A stretch of DNA of 31,146 nucleotides from a virus. This document shows, piece after piece, positions 14,361-21,624 of the stretch; position 1 is the first letter of the stretch; each line of letters begins with the position of its first letter. The translations under genes were made by a program, and so were the position numbers. The stretch is from the IMG/VR virus record IMGVR_UViG_3300035698_016129, positions 1-31,146 of that record. One strand, given 5' to 3'. The notes under the pieces are model-generated. The model was given only the letters and a program-made list of their open reading frames with translations, was not told the DNA's origin and made no database searches.

Positions 14361-14806
14361 TGGCATATACAACATACGCAGAAGGTGATACTTATTTTGC
14401 AGGCAGATTGGGTAATGCTGCTGTTGCGTGGGTCGCATCAGAAGATGCGGATAAAACTAAAGCCCTTACACATGCAACAGACATTATTGATCAATTAAAT
14501 TTCCAAGGCGAAATGTCTGAGGATGATCAAGATAATCAATTTCCACGTGGTGATGATACTGTTGTGCCTCAAGCAATTAAAGATGCTTGTTGTGATATTG
14601 CTGCAACTTTACTTGATGGCGCTGATCCAGATGTTGAAGGTGAAAACTTGAGAATGGTTTCTCAAGGTTATGGAAATATCCGGTCTACCTACAACCCGGA
14701 TATTTCAGCGATCCACCATGTAGCAGGGGTACCAAGCAGGACTGCTTGGTTGAAACTATTACCCTTTCTACGTGATGTAGATCAGGTACATGTTAGTAGG
14801 GCATAG
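14360..14806 (+). CDS. head-completion adaptor (DnaT-like / gp6-type)
   Basis: A 148-residue product with the layout of head-tail adaptor proteins: YTTYAEGDTYFAGRLGNAAVAWV at the N terminus, then KTKALTHATDIIDQLNFQGE, FPRGDD-x-VVPQAIKDACCDIAATLLDG, the family's conserved (F)PR...VP..IK.A stretch. It would bind under the portal and close the filled head. Its place before the scaffold and capsid genes, rather than after, is less common. Confidence 0.7.
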   Translation: MAYTTYAEGDTYFAGRLGNAAVAWVASEDADKTKALTHATDIIDQLNFQGEMSEDDQDNQFPRGDDTVVPQAIKDACCDIAATLLDGADPDVEGENLRMVSQGYGNIRSTYNPDISAIHHVAGVPSRTAWLKLLPFLRDVDQVHVSRA

Positions 14807-14816
14807 GAGAAGTATA

Positions 14817-15623
14817 ATGTACGGTATTTTTAGTAGTCCGTGGAAACTTGTCTATGAAGATGATCCTGATGCCGTTAAGGCGGCTGCTGATGCTAAGGTG
14901 GCTGCTGATGCTGAGGTGGTTGCTGCCGGGGGCGTAACAAAGACTTTTACGCAAGATGAGGTTAATTCGTTCTTGGCCGCGGACAAGCGCAAGAGTAAGG
15001 AAGCTATGGATAAGGCTCTGACAGAGGTTCAGGCGCTACAGAAGCGTGCAGGATTAACTAAGACAGAGCGGGACGAACTAGAGCGGCGTGTACAGGATAT
15101 GCAATCACAGTTGTTAACTAAGGAAGAACTTGCTGAACAAGAGAAGGACAAATTAAAAAAGGCGCATGACGAAGCTATTACAAATATTACTGCGGAACGG
15201 GATGATTGGGCTAAGCGTTTTACAGTTTCCACAATCACACGTGAGATATTAGATGCGGCTGTTGAGCACACTGCTTACTCTCCCAAGCAACTTGTGCCAA
15301 TTTTACAGCCGGTTACTCGGTTGACCGAGGTGACGGATGAGGAGGGCAAACCTAATGGGTCTTTTGAGGTAAAAGTTGCTTTCCTCGACAAAGACACAAA
15401 GGGTAAGCCCGTTACTCTTGATCTTTCAGTCTCTGAGGCGGTTAAGAGGATGAGTGAGATGGACGATTACCTGAATCTTTTCAAGGATGAGGGTACTGGT
15501 GGTGTAGGGCGTATGTCCCGACAAGGAACTGGTGGGAGCAAGAATATGGTTGAATTGGCCAAAGATCCCGCCAAATATCGAGCGGAACGAAGGAAGCAAA
15601 TGGCAGCTTCTGGTGCAAAATAG
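14817..15623 (+). CDS. scaffolding protein
   Basis: A 268-residue product starting at ATG 14817 with AGGAGAAG upstream. It has an Ala/Asp-rich N-terminal third, then a long coiled coil (about residues 50-135: KRKSKEAMDKALTEVQAL..., TKEELAEQEKDKLKKAHDEA), and a C-terminal domain ending in a basic tail (AKYRAERRKQMAASG), the usual capsid-binding end. Directly before the major capsid gene. The N terminus carries PWKLVYEDDP, related to PWTPIYDDP at the start of the capsid protein. Confidence 0.8.
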   Translation: MYGIFSSPWKLVYEDDPDAVKAAADAKVAADAEVVAAGGVTKTFTQDEVNSFLAADKRKSKEAMDKALTEVQALQKRAGLTKTERDELERRVQDMQSQLLTKEELAEQEKDKLKKAHDEAITNITAERDDWAKRFTVSTITREILDAAVEHTAYSPKQLVPILQPVTRLTEVTDEEGKPNGSFEVKVAFLDKDTKGKPVTLDLSVSEAVKRMSEMDDYLNLFKDEGTGGVGRMSRQGTGGSKNMVELAKDPAKYRAERRKQMAASGAK

Positions 15624-15633
15624 GAGTGATTCA

Positions 15634-17031
15634 ATGAGGTTAACCGTAGGAAATAGGCCGTGGACACCTATTTACGATGATCCCGCTAACACCCTTGATC
15701 CTTTTTCGCCTGAGGTTTGGGCGCAAGAGTCATTGATGGTGTTAGAGGAAAACATGATCATTGCGAATATGGTCCACCGCGATTTCTCAACTCAGATCGC
15801 TAAGTTTGGTGACACGGTTAATACCCGTCGTCCAGCAGAGTTTGAAATGAAGCGTAAGGTGGATCGGGATGAGGTGACTGTGCAGGCCGCATCGGCAACG
15901 AATGTTGCTGTTGTTCTTAATATGTGGCCCCATGTGTCCTTCATTATTGGCGACGGTGAGGAAAGTCTCGGATTCGTGAATCTGCGTGACACGTATTTGG
16001 TTCCGGCACTTGTCGCAATGGCTCGTGGTATTGATCAGATGCTCTTATATCAGGTCTATGCTTTTCTCGCCAACCAAATTGGTGCTTTGGGCACAGATTT
16101 GACTAAGAGTAGCATTACTGCGTTACGTGCGAAGATGAACACTAACAAGGTCCCCCAGCCGGGCCGTAATGTAATTATTACGCCCAATTCTGAGGCATCT
16201 CTCTTGAATGTTAGTGAACTCATTAATGCCAATACGCGTGGTGATGATGGATCGGCGCAGAGAGAGGCTCACCTTGGCCGAATGCTTGGTTTTGACTGGT
16301 ATATGTGTCAGAATACTCCGAGTATTCCGGCTGGTAGCACAACGGAAGCGGCTGCTGTCAATAATGGCGATGGTTATGCCATTGGTAGCACGTCGATTGC
16401 CATTGATGGTACCAGTGAAGATTTGACAGCAGGATCATGGTGCACAATCGCCGGGGATATGACGCCGCAGAAGATTACTTCGGCTACGGGTTCTCCCACT
16501 ACGTTGATTGTGATCAGCCCTGGTCTCAAGACTGCTGTTGTGGATGATGCTGTTGTTACAGTGTACACACCGGGCGCCATTGATCTTACTGCCGGTTATG
16601 CTGCCGGTTACAGTAAGGCAATGGTTGTTGATGGTTTCGATATTGCACCTAATGATGGGCAGCTTGCCAGTATTGGCACTGGTAACTACCTTGCATATAA
16701 CTATGGTGCAATGCCCACTCCTACTACTACTGAGCTTCTGGTTTCTCATGCTCTTGAGGCATTAGTTGCTAATGATGCTGTAGTGGGTCTTGGTCCGGCT
16801 GGTGAGTACAATCTGGCGTTCAACGGTAATGCGATTTCGTTCGTCTCTCGTCCGTTAGCGGCTCCGGCGCCTGGAACTGGTGCTCTTTCGTATGTTGCCC
16901 AGTATCGAGGCTTAGGTATTCGTGTCACGATTACCTATGAGGGTCGTGGACAGGGTCACCTTGTTACTGTTGACTTGCTTTGTGGTACTAAGGTTCTTGA
17001 TACTGACCTTGGCGCCGTTTTGCTTGCGTAG
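15634..17031 (+). CDS. major capsid protein, P22 coat-like
   Basis: A 465-residue product starting at ATG 15634 behind AGGAG; the longer in-frame start would overlap most of the scaffold tail. P22-type coat features: FSPEVWAQESLMVLEENMIIANMVHRDF, then FGDTVNTRRPAEF near the N terminus, VNLRDTYLVPALVAMARGIDQMLLYQVY (about 115-145), VPQPGRNVIITPNSEASLL, and an inserted beta region (GSWCTIAGDMTPQKIT...). The C terminus returns to the HK97-like core (YRGLGIRVTITYEG). It forms the icosahedral head. A strong hairpin follows the gene. Confidence 0.88.
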   Translation: MRLTVGNRPWTPIYDDPANTLDPFSPEVWAQESLMVLEENMIIANMVHRDFSTQIAKFGDTVNTRRPAEFEMKRKVDRDEVTVQAASATNVAVVLNMWPHVSFIIGDGEESLGFVNLRDTYLVPALVAMARGIDQMLLYQVYAFLANQIGALGTDLTKSSITALRAKMNTNKVPQPGRNVIITPNSEASLLNVSELINANTRGDDGSAQREAHLGRMLGFDWYMCQNTPSIPAGSTTEAAAVNNGDGYAIGSTSIAIDGTSEDLTAGSWCTIAGDMTPQKITSATGSPTTLIVISPGLKTAVVDDAVVTVYTPGAIDLTAGYAAGYSKAMVVDGFDIAPNDGQLASIGTGNYLAYNYGAMPTPTTTELLVSHALEALVANDAVVGLGPAGEYNLAFNGNAISFVSRPLAAPAPGTGALSYVAQYRGLGIRVTITYEGRGQGHLVTVDLLCGTKVLDTDLGAVLLA

Positions 17032-17044
17032 TAACAATGGCTAT

Positions 17045-17070
17045 GGGGAGAGGCAATTCGGCCTCTCCCC
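17045..17070 (+). terminator. strong hairpin after the capsid gene
   Basis: GGGGAGAGGC (17045-17054) and GCCTCTCCCC (17061-17070), a perfect 10-bp stem with a 6-base AATTCG loop. No T run follows, so it may be a partial terminator or an mRNA 3'-end stabiliser that sets capsid mRNA high relative to downstream tail genes. Confidence 0.7.
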
Positions 17071-17084
17071 AATAGGCAACAAAA

Positions 17085-17492
17085 ATGAACAATGCATTAA
17101 AACATATCAGACATATAGTATATAAATTAAAGCGCGAGCAAGGTGTTACTATTATATTAGTAAATACGACATACTCTGCTCAGAATCTTGAGACTGGTGT
17201 TATAACAAAAAGTAATCAAAATATCACTATAAAACGAGCAGTAATGTTACCCTATATGCAAGTAAAACAAGTTTTTGCCTCTGGTGCGCCATTTGATTTT
17301 GGTGGTATTATTAATACTTCAACACGTTTTGTGATAATAGATAAGATTGATTTACCGGCTGATTTTGAGATCACAACTGCTATGCATATTATTTATGATA
17401 GTAGACAATATGAAATTGAACAAGTACAAAGAACAGTAGAAGGATATGGTTGGCTACTTCGAGTCAGGGATATTCAGAATACAAGGACATAA
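17085..17492 (+). CDS. head-closure / connector-type protein
   Basis: A 135-residue product just after the capsid hairpin. The N-terminal part is basic and helical (KHIRHIVYKLKREQG); the rest is beta-rich (VTIILVNTTYSAQ, FVIIDKIDLPADFEITT, YDSRQYEIEQVQRTVEGYGWLLRVRD). This layout and position fit a head-closure protein of the SPP1 gp16 / HK97 connector type. Its stop overlaps the next start (TAATG). Confidence 0.6.
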   Translation: MNNALKHIRHIVYKLKREQGVTIILVNTTYSAQNLETGVITKSNQNITIKRAVMLPYMQVKQVFASGAPFDFGGIINTSTRFVIIDKIDLPADFEITTAMHIIYDSRQYEIEQVQRTVEGYGWLLRVRDIQNTRT

Positions 17493-17962
17493 TGAGTAAC
17501 CCAAATGCAAATTGGACGCGTTGGATTTTAGCATCAATATCTAAGCATATTGATGCGCGCAAAGAAGGCTTGAATCTATTTATAGAAGGCCAGCACCGCA
17601 AGACTGAGGGTGAGACATCATACCTTGAATTGCGGTACCAAGGCCCCAACCTTGCAGAAGTTAGCAAGGGCTATTGGCAAGTGAATGTGTCAGTTAATAT
17701 GTTAATCGTTACCATCATGGATGATGAGAACTGGCACGATCATGTTACTAATGTTGGTATCGCACAGGCTGCCTTTACAACTATTTTTGTCTATAAGTAT
17801 GGCTCAAAGGCTGGCGACGATTCATCATTACTTGGTTGCTTAAAGTTGGTGGATGCCGGGAGAGAACCTATTGAGACAAGTAACTTTGGACAAATTGACC
17901 CCAACGTAAAGGTACAAGAAACGACCGTAGAGGGTCACTACGAACTAGAACTTTCTGTGTAG
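17492..17962 (+). CDS. tail-terminator-like protein
   Basis: A 156-residue product starting at ATG 17492; the in-frame upstream extension overlaps the previous gene and is rejected. It begins MSNPNANWTRWILASISKHID and has mixed alpha/beta content with a strand-rich middle (GYWQVNVSVNMLIVTI). Position between the head-closure gene and the tail-tube gene, and size, fit a tail terminator that caps the tube at the head end. No diagnostic motif was seen. Confidence 0.55.
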   Translation: MSNPNANWTRWILASISKHIDARKEGLNLFIEGQHRKTEGETSYLELRYQGPNLAEVSKGYWQVNVSVNMLIVTIMDDENWHDHVTNVGIAQAAFTTIFVYKYGSKAGDDSSLLGCLKLVDAGREPIETSNFGQIDPNVKVQETTVEGHYELELSV

Positions 17963-17972
17963 GAGTGCAATA

Positions 17973-18509
17973 ATGAAGTGGACTGGCTCGATTAGTAAGC
18001 CGTGGACACCAATTTATGCACAGATTGATCTCAAAGACTGTGTTGTTAAGATTAAAGACGGAGCAACACCAGCAAATGAGATTACTGTCAAGGTTGGTGA
18101 GGGAAACTTAACATATTCTGAGCGTAGGAATATCGAATATGTTAAGGATCGTGGAAATTTAGACGTTGTTCGTGAAGGTGATGAGGAGCAGCTTGAGGTT
18201 CGCATTGATGCAGTTTGGGAGTATATCGAAGAAGATTCAGGACAGACCCCGACAATTGAAGATGCTCTCAAGAGGCGCGGTGGTGCATATGATTGGGAAT
18301 CGTCTAGCGCTGATGCATGTGAGCCCTTCGCTGTTGATATCGAGGTCACGCACACTCCTGACTGTACAACTGGTGACATTGAGACACTTACTTTTCCTGA
18401 TTTCCGGCATGAGCAGCTTGATCATGACCTGAGAGCTGGCACAATTTCTGTCTCTGGTCACTGTAACATCAAGGAACCTACTTCGTCTCGTGTTTCACAG
18501 AGTAGCTAG
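17973..18509 (+). CDS. major tail tube protein
   Basis: A 178-residue product starting at ATG 17973 behind AGGAG. Beta-rich tail-tube features: ITVKVGEGNLTYSERRNIEYVKDRG, REGDEEQLEVRIDAVWEYIE, and a C-terminal TGDIETLTFPDFRHEQLDHDLRAGTISVSG. Its N terminus (SISKPWTPIYAQID) shares PWTPIY with the capsid protein. Followed by the chaperone gene, as expected for siphovirus tails. Confidence 0.8.
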   Translation: MKWTGSISKPWTPIYAQIDLKDCVVKIKDGATPANEITVKVGEGNLTYSERRNIEYVKDRGNLDVVREGDEEQLEVRIDAVWEYIEEDSGQTPTIEDALKRRGGAYDWESSSADACEPFAVDIEVTHTPDCTTGDIETLTFPDFRHEQLDHDLRAGTISVSGHCNIKEPTSSRVSQSS

Positions 18510-18565
18510 TGTGTAGCTAGCTCAATTACCCACTTATCGGGGTTACTAGATAAGGAGAAGTCACA

Positions 18566-19096
18566 ATGTTGATCAAGGGCGTAAAAATCACACCGCCTAA
18601 AGATCGGGTCGTTGTTTTCCCGCGCGAGGATCAAGAGGATATTGTCTTGACGATTCGTGCGGTGTTGGATTACTCTCGGTTTGAGGAACTGTGCCCTGTT
18701 CCGAGACCTCCAACAACTCGTCGCCCAAATCAAGCACCTGTTTCAAATACTGAGGCACCTAAGTTTTTAGCGGCTTTAGATGCACACTCGCTAAAACGGT
18801 CACACTGGATGATTATCCAATCACTAAGTGCCACAGATGGTATTGAGTGGGAGATAGTTGATCACAATGATCCCGAAACTTGGCATTTGTACGATCAGGA
18901 ACTACGCACAAGTGGCTTCTCCTTAGGTGAGATTGGTAGGATTTTCGAGGAAGTTAATGCTGTCTCTGGTATTGATCAGGAAAGGGTCGATGAAGCCACC
19001 AGAGCTTTTTTAGCTACGCGGGAGGAACAGCGAAGCAGCGGCTCTTCCCAAACGGAAGAACAAACGAGTACACCGTCTGGAGGGCCTGCGAGTTAA
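18566..19096 (+). CDS. tail assembly chaperone, short form
   Basis: A 176-residue product, start ATG 18566 behind AAGGAG. It lies between tail tube and tape measure, where the gpG-type chaperone is found. The middle has HWMIIQSLSATDGIEWEIVDHNDPETW and LRTSGFSLGEIGRIFEEVNAVSGID; the tail is Ser/Thr/Gln-rich. At 19006-19012 the zero frame contains the slippery heptamer T TTT TTA. Most ribosomes would continue to the TAA at 19094. Confidence 0.75.
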   Translation: MLIKGVKITPPKDRVVVFPREDQEDIVLTIRAVLDYSRFEELCPVPRPPTTRRPNQAPVSNTEAPKFLAALDAHSLKRSHWMIIQSLSATDGIEWEIVDHNDPETWHLYDQELRTSGFSLGEIGRIFEEVNAVSGIDQERVDEATRAFLATREEQRSSGSSQTEEQTSTPSGGPAS

Positions 19097-19245
19097 TGGG
19101 TGTCAAGCCTCCTGGCGTTATGGAGACTTGGGACAAGTGCAATTTTTGGATACAGGCTAAGTTATTGGCATACTGGCAATTACGTGATTATGAAAACCAA
19201 GAGGAAACAGTGGCTACTCAAAAACTACTTGCCGGTAGAATGTAA
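18566..19245 (+). CDS. tail assembly chaperone, long form by -1 frameshift
   Basis: A slip of one base back at T TTT TTA (19006-19012) puts ribosomes in a frame that is open from there to TAA at 19245. The added 77 residues are protein-like: AGGTAKQRLFPNGR, then TVWRACELMGVKPPGVMET and NFWIQAKLLAYWQLRDYE. The total is about 226 residues. This is the gpG/gpGT arrangement of lambda-like tails, in which the frameshifted form guides tape-measure folding. An ATG at 19096 overlapping the short form's stop could also give a free 49-residue product. No downstream pseudoknot was established. Confidence 0.8.
19006..19012 (+). promoter_or_regulatory. -1 ribosomal frameshift site, T TTT TTA
   Basis: Zero-frame codons are GCT TTT TTA GCT. 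The last T of GCT plus TTT TTA gives the canonical X XXY YYZ heptamer. The -1 frame from here is open to 19245, over the gap between chaperone and tape measure, where such sites are conserved. Confidence 0.8.
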
Positions 19246-19247
19246 CT

Positions 19248-19286
19248 GAGATGGGCGGTCTGGCCTACCGTCAGATCGCCCATCTC
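19248..19286 (+). terminator. 15-bp stem hairpin after the chaperone
   Basis: GAGATGGGCGGTCTG (19248-19262) and CAGATCGCCCATCTC (19272-19286), 14 of 15 pairs standard and one G-T/U wobble, loop of nine bases, followed by TTT. It lies between the frameshifted chaperone and the next gene and could attenuate transcription. A frame starting at ATG 19251 would begin inside the stem and is probably not used. Confidence 0.6.
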
Positions 19287-19298
19287 TTTGGGAAGATA

Positions 19299-19943
19299 AT
19301 GCAAGCTCAAATATCCACAAATATGAAATTACAACGAGATAAGCATACTCGTAGAGCCTATGATACTTTTAATACAGAACTGTATAGAAAAACCCTAAAA
19401 CCAATATGGCGAAAATGCGTTACTGCATATATTGAAGAATTAGTAAAAAATATTCATGTTGATACTGGAATGTCACTTGCATCAATTCAACCACTTGCAA
19501 AATTTGTAGGACAAAAAACTGCTTTAATCGCATCGTTACGGGGTTTGGGCCCAAGAATTAAACCAGGCCACAGACACGCATATGGCAGATTTGCTAATAA
19601 TACTGGTAAATATAAGTCAAGAGCTTTTGGTGAGCGATTAGGTAATCAAGCCGTAAGAAACAAACGATATGTTGTTGGTTTTGGTACCAGGAAACGACCA
19701 ATCTTTAGGTTTAAGTTTGAAATTGCCGTATTGCAATATTTTTTAAATGAGTCTAGATTTATTATACCCACAGAAAAAGGTGGAAAGACTCGTATGACTA
19801 GTGGTTGGAATACGTTAGGCAAAGCTTATCTTAGATTTATGGTTGTATGGGAACAAGAGACCAGTAAAAGTAAAAAATTAAAAGAATCATTTATTGGTTG
19901 GCTGGTGACCGGTAAAATTGCTGGCCTAGATGTAGTTGATTAA
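19299..19943 (+). CDS. tail-completion-like protein (gp10-like)
   Basis: A 214-residue product. ATG 19299 behind GGGAAG is preferred to ATG 19251, which lies in the hairpin. The sequence is basic (KLQRDKHTRRAYDTFNTELYRKTLKPIWRK, RKRPIFRFKF). It has the layout of HK97 gp10-type tail-completion proteins: an N-terminal helix, VDTGMSLASIQ (the DTG...L motif) and a C-terminal W-x-TLGKA-x-L-RF segment. Its location after the chaperone instead of before the tube is atypical, so the call is tentative. Confidence 0.45.
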   Translation: MQAQISTNMKLQRDKHTRRAYDTFNTELYRKTLKPIWRKCVTAYIEELVKNIHVDTGMSLASIQPLAKFVGQKTALIASLRGLGPRIKPGHRHAYGRFANNTGKYKSRAFGERLGNQAVRNKRYVVGFGTRKRPIFRFKFEIAVLQYFLNESRFIIPTEKGGKTRMTSGWNTLGKAYLRFMVVWEQETSKSKKLKESFIGWLVTGKIAGLDVVD

Positions 19944-19956
19944 ATAGGGAAAGATA

Positions 19957-21624
19957 ATGTCAGAAGATCTTAACCTAACAGGTAATGCGACTAGTCTACT
20001 TGATGCACTTACTAAAGCAACAACTGCTTGGAATACTTACCAAAAAGCTGTTGTAACTGCATCTAATGCCCAGGCTGCATCGCTTAAAAAATCAACCGAA
20101 TTAATTAGAGAATTGAATCGCGCTGCTACAGCTTCTAATAAGCGTCTTGCTACTCTAAATACTACTAGTAGGGCAATTGATCGTAATACGAAAGCTACAC
20201 GCAAATATGCTCTTGAGACACGTAGTCTTAGTAAGCAATCAAGAGACCATTTAAGGCATATTAAATCTGGAATTGGTGTGAGTAATAGACGTTTTAATAT
20301 TATGATTAAATTGCTTAATGCCATTAATAAAAGTATACGAGGACTTGGTCGACTTAATCAAGTAATACAACATCAAACTGTTGTAGCAGGGGTTAATAAT
20401 AAAACTTTACTCAGAACTATTAGTCTACAAGCTAGGCACAATCGCTCTATCTTAAGAACAGTACAATTATTAACAAGGCAAAATGCTGCGCTTAGGGCGG
20501 CTAATGCGGTAACAAATAAAGCAGGGAAAAAAACTAAAAACCTAGCATTATCCTGGGGCAGTATGACAAAACTGCTTGCCACACAAATTATCCACAGAGC
20601 CATGACGGCTCTTGTAAGTGGATTAACTGAAGCAGTAAAGCAAGCAATAAAATTAGAGATGCGTATCGCAGAAATTCAAACAATTGCACAAGACCAACCT
20701 CTCGGGTTTGATACTTGGATTACAGAACTACGCAAATTATCCGATGCTTGGGGTCTTGATATTGTTGATCAGGCAGAGGGTGCTTATCAAACACTATCAA
20801 ATCAAGTTGCAAAGGGGGCAGATGCACTTGAATTCATGTCTAAAGCTAATCAATTTGCAGTAACTACACTATCTAGGGTTGAAGATGCCGTTAATCTTGG
20901 TACTGCAGCTATTAATTCCTTTAGATTATCTGCAAAAGATGCAGAAGAAATATTTGGAATATTCTTTAAGACCATTGAGTTAGGTCGTGTACGTTCTGCC
21001 GATATGGCAAACCATTTTGGGCGTGTAGGTGTGCCTGCTGCTCAACTAGGGGCAACACTTAAAGAAACTGCTGCCGCAATTGCTACCATGACAATTCGCG
21101 GTATCCGATTCCAAGAATCATCAACTTTCTTACGCAATATGCTGATAAAATTATTGCGTCCCACAGATAAGATGCGAGAGCTTTTTGCTAAGATTGGTGT
21201 TGAATCGGGCACGGCTGCAATACAAGCATACGGATTTAGTGGGACACTTGCAAAAGTAGAGGAACACGCTCATGGTAGTTCAGAAATATTAGGTGAACTA
21301 TACGGGCGCATTAGAGCCATTACTGGTGGTATGTTATTTTCTGGTCAGGGATTACGCGACTATGATGACGCAATAAGGAAAATGACTGTAGCCCAAGAAA
21401 CTTATGCTAAAGGTACACAACTCACACTCGAAAATGCTGGTAAGCAGTTCGAGATACTGTCATTCAAAATTAAAAATGCCTTTATTGTGGGGTGGGGCGA
21501 AAACGTTATAAAAGTTATAAATATGGCTAATAAGTTTGTGGATCTTTCTGCAATGGCCAAGGCTTTTGCTCAGGTAATAAGTATACTTGTTTTACCCGCT
21601 CTTGCCTTAATGGGCGGCCTTTGA
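19957..21624 (+). CDS. tape measure protein, N-terminal part (interrupted by TGA)
   Basis: A 555-residue N-terminal part of the tail-length ruler. The N-terminal third is a helical, Ser/Thr/Arg-rich coil (ASNAQAASLKKSTELIRELN...). From about residue 220 it has the TP901-type core: ELRKLSDAWGLDIVDQAEGAYQTLSNQ, EFMSKANQFAVTTLSRVEDAVNLG and AQLGATLKETAAAIATMT. It ends in a hydrophobic segment (VISILVLPALALMGGL) at a TGA (21622-21624). The next codons continue the same frame and the same hydrophobic region, so the two parts look like one protein of about 1466 residues cut by one stop. Confidence 0.8.
   Translation: MSEDLNLTGNATSLLDALTKATTAWNTYQKAVVTASNAQAASLKKSTELIRELNRAATASNKRLATLNTTSRAIDRNTKATRKYALETRSLSKQSRDHLRHIKSGIGVSNRRFNIMIKLLNAINKSIRGLGRLNQVIQHQTVVAGVNNKTLLRTISLQARHNRSILRTVQLLTRQNAALRAANAVTNKAGKKTKNLALSWGSMTKLLATQIIHRAMTALVSGLTEAVKQAIKLEMRIAEIQTIAQDQPLGFDTWITELRKLSDAWGLDIVDQAEGAYQTLSNQVAKGADALEFMSKANQFAVTTLSRVEDAVNLGTAAINSFRLSAKDAEEIFGIFFKTIELGRVRSADMANHFGRVGVPAAQLGATLKETAAAIATMTIRGIRFQESSTFLRNMLIKLLRPTDKMRELFAKIGVESGTAAIQAYGFSGTLAKVEEHAHGSSEILGELYGRIRAITGGMLFSGQGLRDYDDAIRKMTVAQETYAKGTQLTLENAGKQFEILSFKIKNAFIVGWGENVIKVINMANKFVDLSAMAKAFAQVISILVLPALALMGGL

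Noticed and set aside
19251-19298. ATG 19251 as start of the tail-completion-like gene
   Set aside because: It lies inside a 15-bp hairpin; ATG 19299 has a ribosome-binding-like sequence upstream.
21622-21624. Alternative genetic code with TGA read as an amino acid
   Set aside because: Many genes end in TGA with tight ATGA overlaps, and only one in-frame TGA interrupts a gene.
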